From: Wyeomyia smithii
Lineage: Eukaryota; Arthropoda; Insecta; Diptera; Culicidae
DNA: 64,000 nt
Assembly: GCF_029784165.1 (NCBI RefSeq)
Contig: NC_073696.1
Location: 170,366,912 to 170,430,911, forward strand
Reading direction: 5' to 3'
In this document: piece after piece, positions 22,282-33,897 of the stretch
How positions within the stretch are numbered: position 1 is the first letter of the stretch
Layout: every line of letters starts with the position of its first letter
Notes under the pieces: generated by a model
What the model saw: the letters and a program-made list of their open reading frames with translations, nothing else
Told to the model about the DNA's origin: nothing
Database searches by the model: none
Translations under genes and position numbers: made by a program

Positions 22282-23047
22282 CGTGTTCTGGAGACTATTT
22301 AATCTCACTCATGTTTCTCAGAGATGGCTGGACCGATTTTCATAAAATCAGTGTCATATGGAAGGTCTTGTTGCCCCATAAGAGCCTATTGGTTTTTTTT
22401 GCAAACGGATTATTACTTTGCCTGTTATGTTCAAAAATGTGAAATCCAGGTATGAAAAGAAACATATTCCGAAGACTACATAAACTCACTCACTTTTCTC
22501 AGAGATGGTTGACCCGAATTTTCACAAAATTAGTATCAAATGAAAGGTCTAGGTGCCTCATAACACCCTATTGAATTTTGCTGTAATCGGACTGTAACTT
22601 CGTCTGTAATGTATCGAAATGTGAAAATCACGAAACTTCATTATCTTAGAATCTACACAACCGATTTGAACAATATTGATATCAGATGGACGGGCTAGTT
22701 AAGGGTTAACTGGTGAATAATGATTGAACGCTTGTTTTCAAAGTTTGGCTGCCCTATACGTTTCCTTTTCATTTGATTGCAATCAAACTTAAGCAACCGT
22801 TATGTTTCAATTTGTAAAACAACGAAAGTCTATTATCTCGAGTATTAAATGACTTATTTGAACATAACTAGTGTCATACAAACGAGTCATCTCTCAAACT
22901 TACAAATAACAAACTTTATAACAATTTGATATGCTCTTCAAAAGTTTTGGAAAGAAACGGAACTCAAAGACTCTTCATCACTATACCTGCTTTGATCAAA
23001 ATATATGGCCTCAATATGACTTAAATGTGGTATCGTACTATCTGAAC
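22282..23047 (-). repeat. Right arm of the palindrome (inverted unit X)
   Basis: Inverted copy of 20997-21760, ending CTATCTGAACGTT. It lies directly outside the terminal repeat end at 22281, so it is either a second element inserted head-to-head or a fold-back duplication. Confidence 0.75.
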
Positions 23048-23174
23048 GTTCCCGGTATCGCTCATGATTAAATTGTTCGGAACTAAGAGTAATTTCTTTA
23101 ATTTCGCTATTTCTTAAGCAATAACATTCCGTCAAATGTCATATTTTATTATACTTCAATTACAACATTAATAT

Positions 23175-23300
23175 TTTAGAACCCAAAGTGTGAATATACC
23201 TTTATTGGATTTAAGCATTCATGTAAATCTATTTTTATAAGTTCGAATGAGAAAGGCTGTGTTTGACCGCTAGGTGGATTAATTTAGGTTTTGTCTTGTT
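23175..23300 (-). repeat. Inverted copy of 19420-19545
   Basis: GTGAATATACCTTTATTGG through GGTGGATTAATTTAGG is the reverse complement of the segment next to the left arm at 19420-19545. This suggests a still wider inverted symmetry around 19.4-23.3 kb. Confidence 0.6.
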
Positions 23301-23349
23301 GATGATTTCTTTGGATGCAGGCGCAGCTTCGACTCAAAAATTTATGACT

Positions 23350-23551
23350 TTAAAAATGTAGAATGCGATGGCCAAGCTTTTTGTTAACCGTTTTTTGGGG
23401 CGGTTGGCTAAATGCGCGTCGCATGTGTAAGATAAATAAGTCCTTTGTAATCATCGTCACTATCAAATCATCTAGAATGTCACAGTCCAGATTCGTTTCA
23501 TTGTCAAGCTTCTGCATCATCAAAGCTTCGATTCCTGTCGCCGTTTCACGA
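23350..23551 (-). CDS. Candidate orphan terminal exon
   Basis: The minus-strand frame runs from a strong acceptor (a pyrimidine tract ending CTTGCTCAG, with AG at 23553-23552) to a stop at 23350, about 66 residues. The composition is protein-like, with acidic and hydrophobic stretches (DCDILDDLIVTMI). No domain is recognised. It lies between repeats and may be a captured or stranded exon, or chance. Confidence 0.25.
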
Positions 23552-23609
23552 CTGAGCAAGAAACAGATCAAAAAAACATTACTTGGCATCAGCGAAATTT
23601 TTTCATGTC

Positions 23610-24390
23610 GGCAGTGCCCAATGCCGCCTCTAGGCGGTCTTAGCTTTTTTGTAAATTTTTTAGTATTTTAAAGTTGAATAGAAACAAAACTTATACAAAG
23701 CTGAAATATAAAGCAATTGAACAGCTACTGATAATTATTCTGAATCAAATTTCTCACTAATAATCTTTTAATTTGAAATATCATTGCAGGTTGAAGCGCA
23801 AAATAATTAATTTTCCCGATTTAGTCATTTGTTCTACACTTTTTCCGTGCTATACTTTGCAGCTTCAAATAAAACATTTTCAGTGTCATTGCATTGGTAT
23901 GCGTAATAATGGGATAGCTGTCAATTCGTTTTGTTTTGGTCATAATCGCATTCGTCATTTTGTCTCATTTCCATTTCATATGTCCATCTCGCAAATGTGC
24001 TGAGAAAAAAATTACCTGACACTTTACCACCTGGAACGAAAACCAAAACAAACCAGTTTTGACACATACGTGTGAATGTGTTGGTAACTTCCTACAGCAC
24101 ACTCTGCTTTTTTCGGGTGTCATCAGTGACAGAAAAAGTGTAGGGAGAGACAGAAAAAGGGTAACACGAAAAATCAAATAAAACATTTTCGGTGTCAAAA
24201 GTGTCATTTGAGTGTCATTTGAGTGTAGTACACCGCGAAAACGAAAACGACATCAGATAATCATGAAACCGCAGATAAACATAAGAAAAAGTGATGTCAG
24301 TTCATTTTATGAGAAATAAGTGTGAACAGACGTTTTGATGAAGAGATATTGAGTTTCTGATGAAGGCCGTCTAGAGGCAGCACAGGGTAT
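23610..24390. repeat. Possible element with GCCGCCTCTAGGCGG-type ends
   Basis: TGCCGCCTCTAGGCGGTCTT near 23622 has an inverted counterpart (GGCCGTCTAGAGGCAGCA) near 24367. They enclose repeat copy 23834-24251. No clear target duplication was found. Confidence 0.35.
23834..24251 (+). repeat. Inverted-repeat-ended MITE-like unit, copy 2
   Basis: Direct repeat of 9919-10319 with the right end present (GTACACCGCGAAAACG). GTGTCATTTGA is locally duplicated near 24205-24222. Confidence 0.7.
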
Positions 24391-25417
24391 CAGAGGGTTG
24401 ATATTGATATGTCGATAAATCGATTTGAAAATTTATGCACGGAATAGTAAGATTGATAATGTATGAGATCACAAACAATAATCTGCAACGGAAGCTACAA
24501 ACCGAATAGGAGAACATTCTACAGCATTCTTTGACAGCTGAGGCAGAATTATTAACCCAACCAGTGTCGCACAGGGATTAAAGCTGGATGGTTTTCAATC
24601 GACTATTAAAATTGGTACAAACAACAAATGCATGAGTTATGCTAATGATGATTAGAGCAAGATACTGTAGCGGGCCTGAAATGCCACACTCCCAAATCTG
24701 CGGTTCCGCTCCCCGTATCTTCAAGTAAGTGGCTTTAGCGCCACCTCAAAGAGGACCACTTGCCTGTCTTGGCTTGCCCGGCCAGAAACTCCGCCTAAGG
24801 GCGGGTCAGGAGAATGAACTGGGGGAAACAAAAAGGCAGATGCACTAACCTAAGGTACTCCGTCTCAACTTTCGATCTGAAACTCAACTTGAAATTACCG
24901 CAGAAATTCGCGAACAAACTTCCTAAACCTCAAAACACCGATCTCGTGATTCTCATCACTGGACCAATTCCGAACGATCGGATTGCTGTCCAGCTTATGT
25001 AAATCAGAGTGCGGGGACTGTTTTTCCAGGCAGTCCACCTGGAGTACCAAAAATTAAATTTGGAAATTTTACAACGAACCTCCACGGCAAATGCAAACCC
25101 GAGTTTACATCTCCCTTTCCCATTAGATTGATGCATCTAACTATTTCATTTCCCGAGTTTAATGACCTGCGCTGGCTGGAATTTTACCAAGAAGAACAAG
25201 CAAGTAAGTCGCTGATTCGTGCTTGAGATTTGGATTGCGTCACCGCGAATGAGAGGCTTAAAGGAAGAGCAAATATTCAAACGGCTAAGTCGTACGCAAG
25301 GTGTAATTGCGCCTGGTTAGCCAACTATCCATGATCCTTATAGTAGATCAGCTATAAATTCGAAAATTAACGAAGAATAATTATGCAACTTAAATTCACA
25401 TGATTGCTACAATACCT
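24391..25417. other. Interval with a GC-richer unidentified block
   Basis: 24670-25340 is noticeably richer in G and C than its surroundings. It contains GCCCGGCCAGAAACTCCGCC and CCGCCTAAGGGCGGG (a hairpin). A 62-aa frame (24814-25002) has no known domain. The block could be the 5' untranslated region of a LINE or a host exon remnant. I cannot decide. Confidence 0.3.
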
Positions 25418-25425
25418 GACTTTAT

Positions 25426-25691
25426 CAGGGGCGGACGAAGAGTAATTTGAGCTGCAGGCGAAAATTGATTCGGCGCTTCCTGCTTGTCATTGTTAACTTT
25501 ATGTTATGAGCATTTTTAAAGAAATAGGCACTGCCAGGCAGTCCTTGAGAAGTTGATAAACTGCCGAACATTTAAATTATTATTATCATTCGAGCTTTAT
25601 ATTTTCAAATTTTTCGCTCACTCATTTGGCGCCCTTCGATGATTGACGAGCAGGCGACCGCCTGCTTCACCCTCGCAGTAATCCGCCCCTG
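25426..25691. mobile_element. hAT MITE with CAGGGGCGGA ends
   Basis: The ends CAGGGGCGGAC and TCCGCCCCTG are flanked by the 8-bp duplication GACTTTAT (25418-25425 and 25692-25699). At 266 bp it is a minimal non-autonomous hAT-type element with no coding capacity. Confidence 0.9.
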
Positions 25692-25699
25692 GACTTTAT

Positions 25700-27037
25700 A
25701 CATTTTGCCCGCAACACCTTTATAACGGTAAGTGCTGCCATCTGATGACCTCGATACGCCCAAAACTGTGATTATGAACAAAATCGATTTATCGTGCTAA
25801 ATCCGCCAGATGAAAACAAAACAAGATGGCAATACCACATATATAAGACATACATAACACAGGATGTAACAAGTGGCTTCTAGTTATTCTTCTTTTCGTT
25901 CAAAATAGCCCTCATAAAACATTCTAATTTTTCGGCACGACGCTTGCCAGTGTCGCCAAAAATATTTAATAAAGGAAATTTCAATACCTAGTATATTTCA
26001 AGTTCTGGGTTACAATTATAATTAGTTACTTGATAATGGTTACTCAATGAATCTTGAATTGATTTGAAGATATTTTTGGATTTATGTGAACTAGTCATAA
26101 TTTCAACTTATTCCTCTTGCTTTTCTTGAATTAAATCTGCAATCGTTCATTATAAGTAGTTTGAAAAACATGATAAATATTTCGAATGTTAATTTTCACA
26201 GATCTGGTGTATGAAAAAGGTGTATGAAAAGTTGTTGAACGAAAAACCCGTTCATCCATTTGTTATGCAAAAACAGTGTAAACAAAAAATATCGAGAGTT
26301 TTTGCAGCACGGCCAACCATACCGACTAATAATAAAACTTAACAGTGCGCTAAACAAAATCGACCAATCAGAGAGGGCTTTCACTATGACAAAACTTTGG
26401 GTGATTTTTGGTTTCTCTTGTCACATCCTTTCCTTGGCAATACCGTAAAAGAATATTGAAAAATTACAATGATATTGAAAAACATGCTTCACTTTCCAGC
26501 ACCTTGTCGTCATCACCAAATTAACAGTATACAAATTAGTTCGATTTTCGTTCACGCGCGGCGAAACTCGTGTCCTCTGCATACTGCAAAAGTAAGGTAT
26601 TTTGTACTAGTCATCTTTTGTTATGCTTAAAACCATATTGTTGAAACGCCTTCAAACGACTATAAACGACTAGTCGTACTATTATCAAAATAATTAATCC
26701 ATATCATGGTCATCTCATACATAGACAAGTTCATCATTTGCTTGTTAGCCCTGTTGTAATAAATGATTATTAATATCTAGACCATATAGATTAGTCTGTT
26801 GAAAACACCGCACAAATCTGACCAAGTCTAAAGAGATAGCAATTACCTTAATATTTTTATATGTGTGCGCATGAAATTTAGTTCACCCAACCGCCATCAT
26901 ACTCGGAGGGGTGCCACATTTTTGTTGATCGTATTGTTGGTTGAGTTGGATATCTATGGTTCAATAATCTAAGGTTCAACTGAAGAACCAAAAATGAGAC
27001 AAAATCTCTTTATTTTAAGTATCGACATCTAGGGGTG
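25700..27037. other. Gene-free interval with one MITE end
   Basis: At about 25836 CACATATATAAGACATAC followed by ATAACAC resembles the terminal repeat of the MITE inside the copia element (56300-56651). The rest is AT-rich without a supported gene. Confidence 0.4.
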
Positions 27038-27045
27038 GAGAAGAC

Positions 27046-27836
27046 TAGGGACGATAGGGATAGCGATAGGGATTGTGATACCACCGATACTAATACAGAA
27101 TCGATCCTTCTACTTCCGATACTCGGATATTTAGTATCGATGTTTTACCAGCGATACTTCATCAATATCGATACACACCTCTCAGTATCGAAAAGACTCA
27201 AAATAACCCTGTAAAGAAGAACGAACGAAGCAGAAAACTTGCTGTTTCCTGTGCCATTTTGATGCATCGTATGCATGCATGCCATCTCATCGGCAATGCC
27301 AATTTAACACAAATTTCTGTAGATTAACCTACAGGAACGATCCTTTTCTACGGTCATGCAGATCCGAAGGTAAAATCTACAGAGCCATGCAAGCGGCTCT
27401 TTTCGAAAACAGGATCAATTATTAAGGAAAAGCGTAATCGACTTTCGACTAAGTTTCTGCAGAAGCTAGTGTTTCTAGATTCAATAAATTTATAGACCAT
27501 TTTACGAACTGCCAGGTGTCACGTATTCTGCTGTTGATGTTGCTTTTACGTGCGTTATGTCAGCGGTTCCGAGCTTTCTGTCAAAATTTCATTCATAGAT
27601 AGAGTTCAGAACGTCTCGTAAAATGGTCTATATAAATGGTTTAATTGAATTAAACGTTTTATCTTGAGGAATGAATAATAAAAAGAATTGACTTATGTTT
27701 TGAATGAACTGGTATCGCACAACGAAACATTTAGGTATCGATACGTTAGCCTCGATACTATCGGAATATCAGTACTTGCTCTCGATACAGGTATCGATCC
27801 TAAGTATCGATGTTTAATGGTATCGCAACGTCCCTA
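27046..27836. mobile_element. hAT-type element with TAGGGACG ends and GTATCGATAC motifs
   Basis: The ends TAGGGACG and CGTCCCTA are flanked by GAGAAGAC/GAGAGGAC (27038-27045 and 27837-27844), an 8-bp duplication with one mismatch. GTATCGATAC-like palindromes crowd both ends. A small TA-flanked element sits inside at 27493-27630. No transposase frame. Confidence 0.8.
27493..27630. mobile_element. Mariner-type MITE nested in the hAT element
   Basis: A perfect terminal repeat TAGACCATTTTACGA / TCGTAAAATGGTCTA over 15 bp with TA on both sides, 138 bp long. The TA duplication and short length fit a Tc1/mariner-type MITE. Confidence 0.75.
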
Positions 27837-28170
27837 GAGAGGACGCATTTTACACTCGAAATTTTATTACGCTTATATTCTATTCATCCAATAAAAGGAC
27901 TATATGAGTTCTCGCCGCTTTTTCGCCGAGAGAATCCTTTGTTCTCCCCGATACTGGTATAGCGAGGATGCCTTTTCATGATAATCGTACAGTAGCACCC
28001 ATACGTGCATACGCATACGTGCAACGGTTTCTATGTAGATTTATTTTTAATGAATTTCATTGTTGCCCAAGTTGAAAACTGAATATCTTGACTAACGACA
28101 ATAGTTTTTTTACATTGTACATGATGTCGTGAGCAGTGCTGTGTATAGCGCGTCTGATATGCATTACTTG

Positions 28171-29290
28171 CAAAGCAGGTATAGTTTTAACTAGTCTTTG
28201 AATTTCTGTTTTTTTTTCTTTTGAGCCACATATCAAATTATTATGAAGTTTGTTATTTGTAAGTTCGAGAGATGACTCGTTCGTATGACACTAGTTATGT
28301 TCAAATAAGTCATGTATTCTTTGAGATAATAGACTTTCGTTATTTTATTATCAATTTATTGCATAACGGTTGCTTAAGTTCGATTATAATGAAATGAAAT
28401 GAGAACGTATAGGGCAGCCAAACTTTGAAACCACGTGTTCAATCATAATTCATTAGTTTACCCTTAACTAGCCCGCTCATCTGATAATTATATTGATCAA
28501 ATCGGTTGTGTAGTTACTGAGATAATGAAGTTTCGTGATTTTCACATTTCGGTACATTACAGACGAAGTTACAGCTCGATTACAGTGAAATTTAATAGGG
28601 TGTTATGAGGCACCTAGACCTTTCAATTGACACTAATTTTGTGGAAATCGGGTCAGCCATCTCTGAGAAAAGTGAGTGAGTCCAAGTATTTTCCGGAATA
28701 TGTTCCTTTTCATAGATGGATTTCACATTTTTAAACATAACAGGCAAAGTAATAATCCGATTGCAAAACAAATCAATAGGGTCTTATGGGGCAACTAGGC
28801 CTTCCATTTGACACTGATTTTATGAAAATCGGTCCAGCCATCTCTGAGAAACATGAGTGAGATTAAACAGTCTTCACAACACGTTTCTGTTCATAACTTT
28901 TGAACCACAAGTTCAATCTTCATAAAATTCAAAAGTTAAGAATTTTCTGGATAGCCCGTTCATTTGAAACCAATTTTATTCAAATCGGTTGTGTAGTTTG
29001 CGAGATAATGATGTTTCATGATTTTTACATTTTGATACATAACCTCCAAACTAAAAATCCGATTACGATAAAATTGAATAGGGTCTTATGGGACAACAAG
29101 ACCATTCATTTCCAATTAATTTCATGAGAATCGGTTCAGCCATCTCTGAGAAAAGTGAGTGAGAATAAAAATCTGCACATACACACACACATACAGGAAA
29201 TGCTCAGCTCGTCGAGCTGAGTCGAGTGATATATGCCATTCGGCCCTTTGGAGCACTTTTATACTTCTATACCTTTCTAGGAGAAAGGCA
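28171..29290 (+). mobile_element. Second copy of unit X plus right TIR
   Basis: Collinear with 21057-22281, from GCAGGTATAGTTTTAACTAG to CTAGGAGAAAGGC, with a shorter CA tract and few substitutions. It shows that this ~1.1-1.2-kb segment can occur on its own, without the left TIR and minisatellite. Confidence 0.75.
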
Positions 29291-29970
29291 AAAACGGTAC
29301 GAGAAAAAAATATTGTCGTTGGTCGTGAAATTCGGGTTCCAAGTCCAACGAAGATATTTAAGAAAATCAACTAACAGGGTAAAATAGTTGAAACGGTCGC
29401 GAGGTGTACGATCCAAGAAAATTTATTTAACAATGTTTGAATGGTTGAAAGATTTTTAGTTTAATTTGTTCTATTGACGTTGATTGTGAATTGTTACTGA
29501 ATTTCCGCTTTAAAGATCTCTTGAATGCGGTCCTGTTTTAACTTGATTTTGATAGATTCAAGGTCACCTTTTTGCCTGGTCATTGAAGCAAAAAAAATAG
29601 TTTTTTGGTGCATGTTCAAACTATTCAAGCGAACTGTTTAAACGATGCACTGTAAAATCAATGTAGAATGGAACAGCAAAAAAATAATGCGGAAGCTTGG
29701 GCACCGTTTTGTTGCAGAGTTTTGTTCGAAGTTGCATATCTGTTCTTACCTCTACGGGTAGGAGAGCATCCTATTTAGGCCAGTTAGTTAACTAGTAACT
29801 AACTGGGGCACGTCGATGGTTTCCCGTCGATTTATGCCCTGCGAAATATTTACGATCTGTGATGCGGCCCATATGCGTAGACAGAGGGGGCCCGGGGGGG
29901 GGGCAATGTTGACATTGGTGCAGAATTTTGTTTTCAATAATTCTAATAGCACAAAACGGCATCTTTAGCC
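29291..29970. other. Gene-free interval with a G-run
   Basis: A GGGCCCGGGGGGGGGG run lies near 29885. Gene content not seen. TTAGTTAACTAGTAACTAA near 29785 is a local palindrome. Confidence 0.4.
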
Positions 29971-29979
29971 CATAGAAAC

Positions 29980-32477
29980 GCTCATTTCAAGATGGCTTGA
30001 CAAAGTATTTTTTTAAATTATTTTAGCACTAATATTTAGTGGTTAATTTGTGGTTTCGAAATCCAATTTGTGGTAATTTGTGGTTGAGTCATTTCTGAGA
30101 AATTTTCAGAAAACTGAGTCAAGCCATCTCTGAAAATGATTTCGCTTCAAATGAATCGGACAACGATGATATATACATCAATCGAAAGCTCTTAATTTGT
30201 GGTTCACGAAAATGTAGTTTTTGTAGGCATACTTTATATTAAAATAATTAAAAAACTATTATTCAAATTTTCGAACATTGTTTACCTTTTGTTGTCAACA
30301 CCGACCGTACGCGGCGTTGGATGAGCGTAGTACTGGCACCTGCCTATGTTAGTGTTAGTGGGTTATCTAGAACATATCGACAGTCGTTCATATATACGAC
30401 ATACAGTTGTCGCTGCCGTTGAAAGCTTTTTTGTTTTATTATTCAGGGGGTAGTTGTAGTAGCATTGTTGCCTTTGCAACGTAAAGAAAGCGAGTTCCGA
30501 AATTTTACAACTGGTTCATCATCCAAGTTAAAGTTTCCTGCAAATTATCAGGGTATAGTATAGGATATAATATAAGGTTTTAATTAAGCTTACGTTTTGT
30601 AACTTTCTGGCTCGCTTTACTTGGAATACAATAATTTTATTTAATAACTAATTTTCCCTACAAACAAATTTCCAGTTTATTTAAATTTAGGTCAAGTTTT
30701 AGTTTAGCTTACTCTACGATTTCAAGGTTAACAAATGAACAATTAACACGTTTGGCTTAATTATGAGTCGTACAGATATATAATTTTACGCGTGCGCACT
30801 CCTCGGCGATCTCCAAGCAAAAAGATCGTTAGGTTAGGTTAGGTTTTTATCGTTAGTTTCGATCTGCTTCCCTCAATTCAGCAACCAACGACAGATCTGT
30901 CGTTATCAGTCGGCATGTAGGTTTCAAGGTGCGCTCACTGACGAGGGGCGTTCACAACAAGCATATTCCTGAGACGAGAAAATATCGAATTTTAATTCTA
31001 GTCAGGACTCACACCTTTGGGCATTCACCATGCGTTTCAACCGTTCCCTACAGTTCTAAGGCCCATTCCCGACCTTCAGGCATCATTCCGGTTTCTGAAA
31101 TACCCAACAGTCGAATACAGTTGGGTAGTTGGTTACCAAAATATTATTATATTTATTGAAACAAAAAATTGTTCTTTATTATTATCAGGCTGTAATTTAT
31201 TCCAAAAGTTAAAACGTATGTGCTAATAGATTTTAACATATAATAGATTTTGTATGAGAAAGACCAGATCACACCCCTAGGTGTATTAATTTAGGTTTTT
31301 TTTGCAAACAATCGGTAAACGGCAAAACTACATTTCCGGAAATGATTCGACCGAAGATCGAGAAAATTATGCTCGCATGTCTACGTAAAACTTCACTTAT
31401 TTTGAGGAAATTTACGTAAAACACACGGAGGCTTGTCAACTACAAATATCTGCTAATTGATCAACATTTGCATTTCGCAGCAAATCTGCACATATAGTAT
31501 CCCTGCTGTTTACATACTGTTTCACCTAGAAATACTCAGAGGAAGAGATTCGCGGTAAAAAAAATCGCCAATTCGGCAACTGGGTTTCATATGTCAGAGG
31601 TGCCAGATCTCTTCTCAAAGCGCAATGTTGACTAACATTCGACTTGTATAATCGGTGGTGACGGTGAAAGTCCTTAAGAATAGTGAAGTGCTTCGCAAAA
31701 ACTGTTAAGGTGATATATTTTATGTTTATGTTTAATTTTATACACCTTAACTTATTTTGTTACCTATACACAAGGTTTGTTGAACTCCGGGTAAAAATCA
31801 CTCACAGCATTCTTAATTCATTCATTGGCAACAGAACAAAAAATCGTATAGAAATAAACACGTTCTTTTTTGTACCTGATTGCAATACCTCTCAATGTGG
31901 TGTTACCGTTCTTGTTCGTTTGGCTCACCGCATATCTCTCCCTCTGAGCATCTCTAGGTTCACCATACTCATCGCTACACGAAAGCTTTCTGAGAAAAAA
32001 AAATCTGTTTTACGTTACTCGAACAATACTCACTACACAAAAATGACGAATTGGAAAGCGTTACGTGCAGATGGCGCAGGTAGATAATAAAATTCAAACA
32101 AAGATTTACCGGTCTCTTAGCTCTTGATGGTCTACCAGCGCCGCGTACGGTCGGTGTTGACAACAAGAGATAAACAATGTTCAAAAATTTAAGCAATAGT
32201 TTTTTTAATTATTTTAATATAAAGTATGCCTACAAAAACTACATTTTCGTGAACCACTAATTAAGAGCTTTCGATGGATGTATATATCATCGTTGTCCGA
32301 TTCATTTGAAGCGAAATCATTTTCAGAGATGGCTTGACTCAGTTTTCTGAAAATTTCTCAGAAATGACTCAACCACAAATTACCACAAATTGGATTTCGA
32401 AACCACAAATTAACCACTAAATATTGGTGCTAAAAGAATTTAAAAAAAATACTTTGTCAAGCCATCTTGAAATGAGC
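29980..32477. mobile_element. Mutator-like element with ~340-bp TIRs
   Basis: The 9-bp duplication CATAGAAAC (29971-29979 and 32478-32486) flanks terminal inverted repeats of 341 and 343 bp (29980-30320 and 32135-32477). They begin GCTCATTTCAAGATGG and end at CGCGGCG.TGG. Long TIRs plus a 9-bp duplication fit Mutator-like or Foldback elements. The 1.8-kb interior shows no transposase. The longest frame (31683-32087, 134 aa) has no recognised domain. The interior also holds a degraded piece of the 18997-type repeat (near 31255) and three GTTAG steps near 30831. It landed 40 bp upstream of a hAT transposase relic. Confidence 0.85.
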
Positions 32478-32519
32478 CATAGAAACATCTGTGTAAAGTA
32501 ACAGCCAGATCAAAAATAA

Positions 32520-33095
32520 TTGAAATGCTTGCGCTTTGTTGCGTGGAATTGCACAGGTTTTTCAGTTGATCCACCAAGGATATTGCAGCGGCAAAAGTAC
32601 CGGGCAAATCCGCCTGCATCAACTAGCTTGGATTATTGGAACCGAGCTGTGACAATTCCTTACCTTGATTCTCTTGTAACCTCACTGGAAACACGGTTCG
32701 ATGATGTTAGTGCACCTGCCTACGCGTTGTCCTTGCTGCATCCCGTTAACGTAATACGCATGTCGTTGGAAGAGTTCAAGCGCAAAACCGAAAATGTCGT
32801 AATTTTTTATGAAGTTGACCATTTTGTTGAAGAGGTGGAAGTTTTGTGTTAACATTGTAGCAGTATGAGAGCAGATCGTAAGAACTTGGAAGAGTTGGAT
32901 CTTATAGACCTGCTAGCTAAAGCCCGTTCTTTCTTCCCTGCGACTGAGAAAGCTGTTAAAATTGCACTTGCTCTACCATGGAAATATGCACGATTGAACG
33001 CTCGTTCAGCACATTACGTCGGGTGAAAACCTGGCTGAGGTCAACAATATCTCTCTGCTTGCTGAGTGTTCATCGGCAGATGGTCAACAACAATC
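32520..33095 (+). pseudogene. hAT-type transposase C-terminal relic (ZMYM1/P52-like)
   Basis: The frame 32520-32852 (110 aa) carries DYWNRAVTIPYLDSL and a following LETRF, the start of the last helical block of hAT-type transposases that resemble vertebrate ZMYM1 and THAP0/P52 proteins. In another frame at about 32990-33070 the text reads TIERSFSTLRRVKTWLRST, then LCLLSVHR, the hAT dimerisation signature. At least one frameshift lies between. No start, zinc finger or catalytic region is present. The Mutator-like element sits directly upstream. Confidence 0.8.
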
Positions 33096-33535
33096 GTCAA
33101 AAGACACATGAACCGCTTCCGGAACGTTTGATGTTTCATGCCCGAAAATTTTATTGAGAATCTTGACTGTGTCTTCAATCTTCACGTCCTTGAGAAGCTT
33201 TGACAGGATGTAGTTGAGATAGCGGCTGTGCGAATGGGTGTCCAGCTTTCGGAGAAGTAAACGTACCTTCGCCGTACCATTCAGGTGGCCTGCATTGTTC
33301 TCGAAGAGGTCCTGGTAGCGGTTAAACAACAACGTCCGAACGTAACTCCGTTTTTTCGTCGAAGACAAACTCGATGATGTTCGAAGAGAGGGACTCCAAA
33401 ATCTGCTCCGGGGTTTGATACTGACGCTGCTGCTGCTGGACCGCTATCCGCTGTAAAATTTGGGCCATCTTGTGAATTATATCTTGTATTCCCGTTGCGG
33501 CTGCTGTTCAACTCTATCTTCTGCCATGTTCGTGG
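33090..33535 (-). pseudogene. Ty3/gypsy Gag fragment
   Basis: The minus strand begins with an ATG near 33526. Across two frames it reads a Gag of the Mag-like type: a Gln-rich N terminus, then FNRYQDLFENNAG, AKVRLLLRKLD, a following YLNYILSKL and DTVKILNKIFG (frame 33368-33084). A frameshift separates the two halves and the frame breaks off after about 95 residues of the second. It lies downstream of an LTR and primer-binding site on the same strand. Confidence 0.75.
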
Positions 33536-33700
33536 ATTCTTAAGATCCTCGTCGCCAAAATAATATGACCAAAGGTTTAAATGAACTGAAGACTTTTAAG
33601 TAAAGAACATCTATTTATATTCGAGGTTGGACAAAGAATAATAAAATTTTCCAGTTTGATGTCAAGGACAACTTTTCACTGGTTGACTTGATGTAACAAT
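33536..33700 (-). repeat. Putative 5' LTR and primer-binding site of the Gag fragment
   Basis: On the minus strand TTTTGGCGACGAGGAT (near 33543-33559) looks like a primer-binding site of Mag-type gypsy elements. Upstream, TGTTACATC near 33697 could be the LTR start, giving an LTR of about 140 bp. No second LTR is in the window. Confidence 0.5.
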
Positions 33701-33736
33701 CACTAAAGACTAGTATTTATTTCTATTTTTCAAAAC

Positions 33737-33897
33737 ACACTAAAGTCGCTTTTTACGCGGGGGATACGTGCCGCGTAAAAAAACGCGTAAATTCCGGAAT
33801 CCGCGTAAAAAACGCGCAAATTTCAAAATCTGCGTAAAAAACCGCGTAAATTCCGGAATCCACGTAAAAAAAAGCCGCGTAAAAAGCGACTTAGTGT
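33737..33897. mobile_element. Palindromic CGCGTAAA-rich MITE
   Basis: The ends ACACTAAAGTCGC and GCGACTTAGTGT are inverse with a one-base gap and extend into TTTTTACGCGG / CCGCGTAAAAA. The inside is made of repeated GCGTAAATTCCGGAATCC units. At 161 bp nearly all of it can fold on itself. Confidence 0.65.

Noticed and set aside
30829..30848. Insect-type telomere repeat (TTAGG)n
   Set aside because: Only about three imperfect units, inside a transposon, and Diptera lack TTAGG telomeres.
31683..32087. A 134-aa frame as the transposase of the Mutator-like element
   Set aside because: No MULE motif, no zinc finger and too short; left as part of the interior.
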